Of a DNA stretch of 64,000 bases, positions 22,014 through 31,472 are shown piece after piece (position 1 is the stretch's first letter; every line of letters begins with the position of its first letter). Both the position numbers and the translations under genes were made by a program. Where the stretch lies: NCBI GenBank assembly GCA_013115135.1, contig JABANP010000179.1:1-64000 (forward strand), in the 5' to 3' direction. The DNA comes from Perkinsus olseni (lineage: Eukaryota > Perkinsozoa > Perkinsida > Perkinsidae). Below the pieces are notes generated by a model. It saw nothing but the letters and a program-made list of their open reading frames with translations, was not told where the DNA came from and made no database searches.

Positions 22014-24029
22014 CCACGCTCGGCCCCTGCATGCCGGATGGTTCGAGTTAAACTTGTCAAAGCGATTCCTGACGATAAGTTCGGTTTCGTAAATCAGCCG
22101 CCATCATGCGGGGAGATGGGCACGGGTGATCCAACTTGTCTGGAGGTAAGATCATCACGGTCAGTCTCGCCCAGCCCGAGTTCGGATACGCTTGTTATTT
22201 GCCAGATCGTTACTATCGTCAATGGGCAGCTGCTGGACAAGTGGAATAAAAGGCAGACCGAAGGAACCAGAGTGACGGAAGGCTCGTACATCACTGCGGT
22301 GAGCCGCGAGGGTCCTGGTTTCACCGTCCTCGTTGCAATCCGGGTCACACGGGTTACTGTCACATGGTTACAGGGATTACACTGTCACACATTATCACAC
22401 ACTGTCACACGCCATCACACACCATCACACACTGTCACACACCATCACACACTGTCACATGGTTACACGGGTTACACTGTCACACACCATCACACACCGT
22501 CACACACCGTCACACACTGTCACACACCATCACACACTGTCACACACCATCACACACTGTCACACACTGTCACATGGTTACACGGGTTACACTGTCACAC
22601 ACCATCGCACACCGTCACACACTGTCACATGGTTACACGGGTTACGCTGACACACAACTTCACACACTGTCACACACCGGTACACTCTGTCACACGCCGT
22701 CACACACTGTCACATGGTTACACGGTTTACACTGTCACACACCATCACACGCTGTCACACACTGTCACATGGTTACACGGATTACGCTGGCGCACAACAT
22801 CACACACTGTCGCACACCATCAGGCACTGTCACACACCATCACACACTGTCACACACCATCACACACTGTTACATGGTTACACGGATTACACTGTCACAC
22901 ACCGTCACACACTGTCACATGGTTACACGGTTTACACTGTCACACACCATCACACGCTTTCACACACTGTCACATGGTTACACGGGTTACACTGTCACAC
23001 ACCGTCACACACTGTCACACACTGTCACATGGCTATACTGTCGTATGTTAACACTGTCACATGGTTACACTGTGACACACCATCACACACCGCCACACCA
23101 TCACACACTGTTACATGGTTACACGGATTACACTGTCACACACCTTCACACACTGTCACATGGTTACACGGTTTACACTGTCACACACCATCACACGCTT
23201 TCACACACTGTCACATGGTTACACGGATTACGCTGGCGCACAACATCACACACTGTCACACACCATCAGGCACTGTCACACACTGTCACATGGTTACACG
23301 GATTACGCTGGCGCACAACATCACACACTGTCGCACACCATCAGGCACTGTCACACACCATCACACACTGTCACACACCATCACACACTGTCACACACCA
23401 TCACACACTGTTACATGGTTACACGGATTACACTGTCACACACCGTCACACACCGTCACACACCGTCACACACTGTCACACACTGTCACACACTGTCACA
23501 TGGTTACACGGGTTACACTGTCACACCCCGTCACACACCGTCACACACTGTCACATGGTTACACGGGTTACACTGTCACACACCGTCACACACTGTCACA
23601 CACTGTCACACACTGTCACACACCGTCACACACTGTCACACACTGTCACATGGATATACTGTCGTATGTCAACACTGTCACATGGTTACACTGTGACACA
23701 CCATCACACACCGCCACACACCATCACACACTGTCACACTGTCGTATGGTTGCACTTCACATGGTTACACGGGTCACACTGTCACATGGTTACACGGGTC
23801 ACACTGTCACATGGTTACACGGGTCACACTGTCACATGGTTGCACGGGTCGCACTGACCTACACTCTACTGCTTCACCGTGTTGTTTCTTCCGCTTTCTT
23901 GCTACCGCGATTCACCCTGGCGCTCTTCTTCAGGTTAACGGTGCCAAGTTCAACGTGAAGAAGATGAGAGAAGAGCTCAAAAGCGAGACAGTGGACATGG
24001 AAGTGCATGTGCCGATCCACACCACATAG
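22014..24029 (+). CDS. PDZ-like domain protein with a satellite-filled intron
   Basis: Three exons, 22014-22145, 22206-22298 and 23934-24029, all keep phase 0 through GT-AG introns of 60 and 1635 bases. The domain reads VKLVKAIPDDKFGF, then IVTIVNGQLLDKWN, then VTEGSYITA joined to VNGAKFNVKKMREEL and the final strand VDMEVHVP. This is the KLG...I--I--G----WN...V--GD-I--VNG pattern of PDZ-like domains abundant in dinoflagellate-lineage proteins. Such domains usually bind peptides or act as scaffolds. The last intron is almost entirely decamer satellite (22340-23862) and still ends in a normal pyrimidine tract plus CAG. More N-terminal exons probably exist upstream. Confidence 0.78.
22340..23862 (+). 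repeat. about 1.5-kb decamer/25-mer satellite inside an intron
   Basis: A mixture of ten-base units (TCACACACTG, TCACACACCA, TCACACACCG) and a 25-base unit built on CACATGGTTACACGG plus GTTACACTGT. The 25-mer recurs about twenty times. The plus strand has almost no stop triplets in any frame, so three long overlapping open frames run through it. These are artefacts of the repeat. All of it lies within intron 22299-23933 of the PDZ-like gene. Confidence 0.92.
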
Positions 24030-24135
24030 TGTATTCGATGTCATTTACCAACCCTTTTTGCAAACCTCTGTTGCGTTTCCATGGTAGTGTCGAGTCCCTC
24101 CGTCAGGTTTCACCTTTTTTTGAAACTCGTCTATA

Positions 24136-27114
24136 ATGCTGCTGGTTGACCGATGGTACAGCGCAGGTTTGGCGGTGTTAGTAGTAGCGCGGCTACTAGC
24201 AGCACGATACGCCGTTGTGGATGATTGTGATGAAACCTTCAACTACTGGGAGCCGATTCACCTACTGGTGGGACGCCCTTCGGACCTCCATTGTAAATCG
24301 CGAGCCCTACTCACTCGGAAGTTTCGGAGTCTCGCGATTAATCCGAGCTAGACGTTGTCACCTTGACTGTACACTTGTGTGCTCTTCAGTCATACGGCCT
24401 ACCGTCGCTGCAAACGTGGGAGTACAGCCCGGAGTTTGGTCTACGATCGTACGTTTATACGTCCATCTACGCCGGTATAGCGAAGGCCCTGTCCCTTATG
24501 CCTGGCATCACTAAACCTATGGTCTTTTATGGTGTACGGGCATGCAACGCCACCTTCTGCGTCGTCTGCGAGTAAGGCACGGCTTGGTTTGACGATCCAG
24601 CGGAAGGCAACATCAGGACGATAGAGAATCTTATTCAGTCACTTGAGTATAGTCACATGCTTGTGCGATGTCTTGCGAACAGTGGGGCGCCGACGAACGT
24701 TAAACTCTAGCTGTTGTGACCAATATTTCCATTTTCGCAGACTAATTGGAAACGAGATTTGCTATCGGTTTTTCTCCTGGTCAATTTATTCGCAAACGAA
24801 CAGGAAATATACCAATAGCATACGAGACGAATGCATCGTGCTGCCCCGTTTTTTTCCCTGTTATACTACGTACACTTCATCTACTTGCCCTGCAGGTACT
24901 ACTTTTCGAGGATGGTGTCATCATTATGGGGTCGAACGACTGCTGCTCTCTACGTCTGGCTGAGCGTGCTGCTTCCCGGTCTGTAAGTGCTGTGCTACGA
25001 TACTGTCACTTCACCAACAGTCTCTCAGTTTCCAAGCGTCCCCAGCCGTCCTCCCATCACAGTTTTTCATGTGCTGTTTTATGCTGTCGAACTACCTACA
25101 CGGAAGGAAGCGTGAGTCGATTTTCACGCTCATACGAGCATTCTTCCTACCGCACCTTGCGTAAATCGTCCCTCAGATGACTTCGCCTGCATAGTAGTAT
25201 CTCTGTTTGGCGCCCTGGCCACTGCATGGCCCTTCGCCAGCATTGTTTACGTGGTCTTAGTATGTTCTGTCGTGTAAGACAACGTGATAGACTTCACCGT
25301 TCGAAACGCTTTTCCTTAGTTACGAGAGAGGCATAGCCTATACCCTCACAAGAGGCCTCCTGGGCTTGGCCATAGTATGCGGAATAATAGGTATAGTTGA
25401 AGACCCGCTGAAAGTCCGAGTCATTGCCTCTGTGCTTCAGTGGCCGTGGACTACCATTACTACGGCAAGGTCGTCTTCGCGCCACTCAACATCGCTCTCT
25501 ACAACTTTGGTTTTTCCGTCGAGAACCTCTCTCAACTATATGGCGTTGAACCCTGGTGAGAATCCCTGCTTTCCTGGAATTGGTTCCGGTGCTAGTTCCT
25601 GCATCGGAAGTAGCACTCGCTTGGTCTGGTCTCAGGTATTACTACATTCTCAATGGTCTGCTCAACTTCAACATCTGCTTACCCCTCTCGTTCGTCTCCC
25701 TCTGGTACTTCACCGGCCACAAAATTGGCTCCTGGCTGCCAATAGGCTTCCCAATGGTCAGTTGTTCTTGTCGTTGTTATTGTTTTTGTCATTCTTATTT
25801 TTGTTGTCGTTGTTCTCGTTACCTTCGTCACCCCTGTTCGCTGACAGGCCTTCGTCATCAGGTTCTATGGTTCGGGACCATGTCCAAGCTGGCTCACAAG
25901 GAGGAACGCTTCCTGTATCCTGTAGGGCTGCCGTGCAGTCACGGTTCAACCTCTACTCTGTGCTATCAGATCTATCCTTGCATCGCAGCCTGCGCCGCCG
26001 TCGCTCTGGTGAACACTTACCCGACTTATACGTGAGTTGGCGATCTCAGCATACGATTGAGGATATTTTCAGGTCGAAAAAGTCGAAGCGCCCAGCGTGG
26101 ACGACTAAACTCCGGCGGCTGGCAGTGGGCGTGGCCCTGGTTGTCATTGCACTCCTGTCCGCTAGTCGCATAGCGGCTTTGCGGCTCTACTACGGGGCAC
26201 CAGCGAGAGTCTGGGAGAAAAGGTGGGTACGAATACGATGCCTACGGTGACACGTTCCCTCAGCTACAGCGTGGTCGAGAGCCGTCCCGAGGCCGTGGTA
26301 TGCATGGGTGATGATTGGTATCGCTCATACTCTCATTTCTTCCTACCCCCTGGAGCGAGAATGGAGTTCGTTAAGTAGGTGGTCAGGGCAGCATTATTTT
26401 CCCTTAGCATTATTAATCAGCAGTACGTTGATATGATGTAGAGTTCTATATTAAAGACTTGATTGAATAGTTTATATTAAGAGATATCTGAATCGTATTT
26501 GAGTCTTTAGTAATTCTACTAATAACAACATCATAGGTTTAGTGTATAGGTGAGTATATATTCAGATGTAGATGCTTTGACAGGGAGATACCAACAATTT
26601 ATCTCAACTTTACCTCGACCGTGCTCTCGCCGATATCTTTCCTGATTCAACCATTCTCACCTCTTCTTCGAGTGGTATGCAAATAGCATATGCATGATGC
26701 ATTCCTCGTTGGTTCACACGTTTCACCATCTTCTCAATGAGATGTGGTTGTCATTGTTAGGGCTGGATTCCACGGCCAATTGCCAAGACATTTCACTTCA
26801 ACCACCGAGGTGCATCCGGAATTCAATGCGATGAACCAGGAGGAGTCTTCCACCTACCGCGACCCGTCGGCCTGTGGTGAGAAGCCCTCGTCGCCAATTA
26901 CTTCCGATATCGCAGTGCTCTATCAGATTTTTTCGTTGGTGAGCGGAGTCCTGAGGAGTTCACGAAGAAGCTTGTCTGCGAGCCCATGCTGGATGCAGCG
27001 GCTTCTCGCTCCCCTCAGAGAAGCTTGTACGTCGGCCGATGGTTGTTCGGTGACGCGCTGACTAGAACCCTTGAGTTCTCCTTCTGTTGCTTTCAGCGCG
27101 AGTGGCGAATGTGA
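24136..27114 (+). CDS. ALG9: ALG9 alpha-1,2-mannosyltransferase (GT22 family)
   Basis: Exon 1 (24136-24267) starts MLLVDRWYSAGLAVLVVARL, a membrane helix, then DDCDETFNYWEPIH, the GT22 signature in the first luminal loop. Exon 2 (24390-24571) has LQTWEYSPEFGLRSY. Later exons give VLPSQFFM, AWPFASIVYV (25200s), VDYHYYGKVVFAPLNIALYN (25440), YYYILNGLLNFN (25630), then HKEERFLYP and YPCIAACAAVAL. The C-terminal luminal part, GFHGQLPRHF, ends MLDAAASRSPQRSLYVG and stops at 27112-27114. The enzyme adds mannose from dolichol-phosphate-mannose to the growing N-glycan precursor in the ER lumen. Checked junctions keep phase. The exon between 24571 and 25030 is poorly resolved. The stop is the first in frame after the conserved end. 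Confidence 0.88.
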
Positions 27115-28130
27115 TTAGAGGCCAGGGCGTTCGTGAAGTATAATGCTCGGGAGCACTGCTGCCCCTATCAGGTACATCCCCTTCTATAGCTACAAAGGGG
27201 TTGTCTTCAAGGACTTCTGCCTGTGGGCGCGAGAAGCAAACTGAACACTTCGCCGGCGTCTTGTTCAGAGTCTCTCCTGTGAAACTTACTTTCGCGGAAG
27301 AAAGTCTTGTGTCGTTAATATCCTTAGTGTCCGCGGCGGGAAGAGACCACCCATCGTTCAGTGACCTCCGCTCAGTTGGTTGGCAGGGGGAGCTCACTAG
27401 CCGCTACAGTTTTGTTTCGGCCATTTTCAACGGACTAGCGCAGCGCAATCCCATGAGTTTACCCTATGAAGGGCGAAGACAGGCTGAGACTGTCCTCGCG
27501 CGGGGTAGGCTATGTAGCTTTCCCGGATGGAGGTCATTGTTCACATCAGATGCAGTTAGTGATGGTGAACTTGAGCGGCTCAGTGACGCCCTGTTAATGA
27601 AGCCTCGGGTGATCGCTGGCACCGTGACGAGTAGGCGCTGAATGAGGGAGTTGCACTGTAGCGTAGCAGTTCAGTTCCCACCACCACAGAGGATGTCTCC
27701 GATGTCGCTATCCCGGACATAGGATTCGAAGTGGGCTTGGGGGGATAACCCGCTACTTGCCTCTAGTGGATTGAGCATCTCAGCTATGAGCAAGTTCTCC
27801 TACAGTGATTTTATACGAGCTTCCTATCGCGGGCCTCGCACTGTCTACCGCGGATATCTTATAGGCTTCTGTAGCGCCTACCCATAGTCAACCGAATGAA
27901 AGGTGATGACGATTGCATCTGTTGTGCTGCAAGAATCGCAGTTTGTACATAGTCTAGGCCATTATTGGTCGCGGGTGTGAAATCAGTAGGAAACACACTA
28001 TAACAGTGGGTACGGACTGTACCGATTTGACACCCGTGTGACGCCTTTGACTGCCAAATAAGAGGGGGCAGGGGAGAAGGCGATCGTCAGTATCACAATA
28101 GCAGGAGGAGGGACACGCATTGTCATTTCA
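27115..28130. other. no identified gene after ALG9
   Basis: A forward frame at 27201-27641 (146 residues) has no recognisable motif and odd composition. The rest contains only short frames. A pyrimidine tract with AG at 28130 marks the start of the next exon. Confidence 0.35.
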
Positions 28131-28986
28131 GTCTTTCACGTCGTCACTCCGCGGTATCCGAGATGAAATTGAGGACTCTGAGGATGACCTCGACGACCCT
28201 GTGACCAGAGAGATCAAGGATTGCCTGGAGGGGCTCGTTAGGCACCGCGAGAGGGTAGGTGGCCATACGTGGTGGTTCCCCACACTAGGAGGTTTAGTCG
28301 TTGTTTCAGGCTGCTGAGCTCGAGCGTGGGAAGCAGCCTGTGGAGTGTGCGCCGCCGCCGAGAAGTCAGCCCGATGAGAATGTGACGGAGCTTCAGAGGG
28401 AGATATACACGGAGCGAAGAGAGAAGATGCAGTGAGGATCGGGGAGGGGTCGTGCCCGATGCGACGAATCTGCGGAGAAGATCTACGAGATTATCGTTTG
28501 GCAGGTTGATGAAGAAGATGCGCCACTTGAAGAAAGCACTTGATAAGCTCAACTTAGAAAACATGCTACTCATGGCGAGGCGGGGCAAAGCACTTCAACC
28601 TCAAGAAGATATCGCTCCTGTCGGACGAGCACGAGTAGGGTAGCTGCTTCTTTTGAAACAGAAAGAGCATTCCTGTCAGCCCCCATCACGAGTGCAACGA
28701 GACTCTCTTTAGTATGACAGAGCGTGCTAATATGACCATACTACAGATGGCCCAGCGGAATGCCGATTTAAGACTGGAAAATGAGCAACTTCGAGCGCGG
28801 ATATCGGACTTGCTCTCTAAGGGTATTCGCGGCCAACTACATTCTTCAGAGAGGTGTTCATTATCGTCAGGATCCTCGGACTCGCGAGCCCAGAGGTCCT
28901 CCAGTTCCGAGACTGGCTCTCGGCGGAAATCCCTGAACCATAAAATTCGGCGTTCCCTGAGCGGACCCGATGCTTTATCAACGTAG
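28131..28986 (+). CDS. candidate multi-exon coiled-coil protein
   Basis: The first exon ends near 28254 (RGIRDEIEDSEDDLDDP, then REIKDCLEGLVRHRER, donor GTAGGT). The second is about 28312-28433 (ELERGKQPVECAPPP, then VTELQREIYTERREKMQ). Further segments at 28490-28570 and 28735-28830 give LKKALDKLNLENMLLM and RLENEQLRARISDLL. These leucine/charge heptads predict coiled coils, and the end is Ser/Arg-rich. The exon structure between 28434 and 28700 is unclear, and the gene may continue towards 29880. No family is recognised; a structural or cytoskeletal protein is a guess from composition only. Confidence 0.5.
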
Positions 28987-29908
28987 GTGCTCGTGGAGGG
29001 GAGTTAGACGATGGATGTGATCGATTCAGGATGCAGCAGTCTCTAAGAGCTTCTAGTAGCGACTGGGCTACATTCGAGCATCCTCGGAGATACTCCCAGG
29101 TGTCAGCGATGACGAACGAGCTAGCGCGTAGCAAGGTAGGTGGTGCATGTTTCGGCTTGAGAATGAAATACAGGAGCCGGGGCGTTCAGGGAAGGGCAAG
29201 TAATTCTGAGGATATGGCTGTGAGTTCGATGTGCAACTATGGACGAGAAAGGCCTCTGCGAGGGTGCGACGACATATTCGTGACACCGCCGATTCTCACC
29301 GCGGACCGTGCGAGGTTGCCCAGAGCCCCAGGTGAACTTCGGGCTTGCCCGTGTTGTTTTGAGGCTGCTACCTCCCATCTGTTGAGGAGTGTCTAACAGG
29401 AACTCTTGACTTACGTAGGGAAGCGTTCGTCTCCACAGGCACGTCAGAGCCGGCGCCGCGTCGTCCGGGTCGTAGCTCACCCCGGCTGTCCCGTACTGAG
29501 ATCCTCGAGAATGAGTGAGCACGTCTGAACGCTTAGTTGTCTGCGGACCACTCTTCAATAGACTGATTGAGAGTTGAGCGCCGTAGTCTGTGCCTTGTCA
29601 GATTGCGCTTTGCCAACGAGGTCACCAGGCGAGCTCAGGAGGTGTCCTATGACAAGTTGCGGTCAACATGATGAGCTATCCATCGGCCTCTCCGATGACG
29701 TCCATTCCTGTTGGGTTCAGTCGTTTCAAATGACCGCTCGAAAGACAACAGTTGTCTGCTCGCGCTCAAGGCTGCCCGGTAAACCTTCCGAGTTCCGAAG
29801 GGAACTCAACAACCATGTTGTTGGCGAGAGCGCAAGGATAGCTTCTCAGCTTTTGAACGCATCGGCATCGGCTTAGGTGGGGCATCGTCACTTCACTGAT
29901 GATCGGAG
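28987..29908. other. unassigned; possible further exons of the coiled-coil gene
   Basis: Forward frames at 29031-29396 and 29574-29876 overlap minus-strand frames of similar length. A Cys-rich fragment, GELRACPCCFEAA, is present at about 29330. No supported gene. Confidence 0.3.
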
Positions 29909-29909
29909 T

Positions 29910-29960
29910 CCTACAGAAGGGCGTTGCCACTCGCGTTGCTTATCCAGTCAAGCCTCATCT
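29910..29960 (+). repeat. duplicated exon-like module, copy 1
   Basis: Similar to 31169-31219 over about 50 bases. Both read LQ[K/N]GVAT-V-[Y/F]PVKPHL in one forward frame. Changes are mostly codon-compatible, which suggests a duplicated coding exon. Confidence 0.5.
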
Positions 29961-30170
29961 CAAATGAGATTCTCTTTCCTAAATTAGCGTGTGACTTCAT
30001 TTCTCACTGCGAGACATGGCTCAGCTTCTGGTCTATCTGACGCTTTGATGGCAAGAAGTAATGGTCCAGTGGTACATATTTACCACGTCTTGAAAAATGT
30101 TCTCTCCGCGATGTGGTAAGATTAGGTGCGCCAACTACGGTCAGTAACAAAGGCGCGCTGTTGGCACGAT

Positions 30171-30420
30171 CACTCACGATCACTCACGATCACTCACGAT
30201 CACTCACGATCACTCACGATCACTCACGATCACTCACGATCACTCACGATCACTCACGATCACTCACGATCACTCACGATCACTCACGATCACTCACGAT
30301 CACTCACGATCACTCACGATCACTCACGATCACTCACTATCACTCACTATCACTCACTATCACTCACTATCACTCACTATCACTCACTATCACTCACTAT
30401 CACTCACTATCACTCACTAT
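30171..30420 (+). repeat. perfect decamer array in two blocks (16 + 9 units)
   Basis: Sixteen identical units of CACTCACGAT (30171-30330) are followed immediately by nine identical units of CACTCACTAT (30331-30420), one base different. Right after the array, 30436-30486 carries CACATGGTTACACGG-type units like those in the 22.3-kb satellite. There are no spacers, so it is not a CRISPR array. Confidence 0.95.
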
Positions 30421-30479
30421 CGCACACTATCACACATGGTTACACGATTTACTCTGTCACATGGTTACACGGGTTACAC

Positions 30480-30932
30480 CGTCACATGTGAGGTGAATCT
30501 AAGGGATGCGTCAGTGGTCGGACTCTCACTCCCACCCGCCTCTAGTGGTCTGATGAGCGAGCCCGATTGGGAGCTGCCACCAAGGAGTTCTTCTTCTGTG
30601 TATCTCATGCATCTCTGTGGATACGCGGGGAAGTTACTCCGGCGGCCAGTACTATTGCATCTGGCAGGGTTATGACTCCTGCGCACCGCTCCCGATGCGG
30701 CCTGGCTTCCTTTTCGGAGTGTGGCTATTGCGCGCCGGTCGAAGATTTCGGTCAATACCTGCAGTCGTGCCCGCCCTTGACACCTAAGTGGAAGGCGGTG
30801 GCTGGGGGAGTGCCCTACCGTCTCTACAAGATGGTGACGGATTTGAAGCGCCGCAAGGGATCTAACCGTTTGATGAAGGCTATAATGGAGCATCCGGACG
30901 CCCTGTCCGCTGATCGAAAAGGCATCCAGTAG
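30480..30932 (+). CDS. possible exon(s) of an unknown gene after the decamer array
   Basis: A forward frame ends at 30930-30932. Its second half looks coding: CGYCAPVEDFGQYLQSCP, then WKAVAGGVPYRLYKMVTDL and LMKAIMEHPDALSADRKG, with a helical pattern. An acceptor-like AG near 30719 could start this exon. No family is recognised. Confidence 0.35.
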
Positions 30933-31168
30933 GATCAGCAATAAATCCAGAAGCAGCACCACTGCATCCAGAAGACTACAGCAGATGGCGAAGCAAGGAG
31001 AAAGCTCAGGACTTGATTCTTAGAAGACCTCAGCAGTTAGCGACTGGAAGAGTTTCGGAGATCGCCATTTGTAGAAATGGAGTGACAGCCCGCGCCCTTT
31101 GGGCTAAGAGACGCGGCGATTGCACCATGGACAGTTCGGGGTACAAGGAAAGCTTCGATCATTAAGGC

Positions 31169-31219
31169 CCTACAGAACGGCGTTGCCACTGGCGTGGCTT
31201 TTCCAGTAAAGCCCCATCT
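31169..31219 (+). repeat. duplicated exon-like module, copy 2
   Basis: Partner of 29910-29960. In the forward frame it reads LQNGVATGVAFPVKPHLENL and runs into LKLRLSK before a possible splice site. The two copies flank the decamer array. Confidence 0.5.
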
Positions 31220-31472
31220 TGAGAATCTCAAGTTGAGATTATCTAAAGGTTATCTAGAGAGCATTTCTTCTCTTACTTTCAGAGAGCGCAGCAGAGGGAT
31301 GTCTCGTAACGACTGGACAGATATCGCTGTGACTGTGTGACACGTCTCCAAGTAGCTGACGTGGCGTCTCCAGGGTGGCGCTGAGATCTCCCTGTCTCCT
31401 TCCGACTGATGAGTCTTGAATTGATTTGATTCATCACGGTCAGCCTTTTCTATTTTTTATTCCACTGTTCTT

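Noticed and set aside
21972..23958. Three long overlapping forward frames (359, 497 and 414 residues) through the satellite
   Set aside because: They are made of His/Thr/Ser-rich repeat translations, run in all three frames at once, and lie in an intron flanked by exons that join in phase.
30171..30420. Possible CRISPR array
   Set aside because: Units are ten bases with no spacers, in a eukaryotic intron-bearing context with no cas genes.
30113..30496. Forward frames translating the decamer array
   Set aside because: The periodic LTITHDHSRS-type peptide is only the repeat read in frame; no start context or flanking coding signal supports it.
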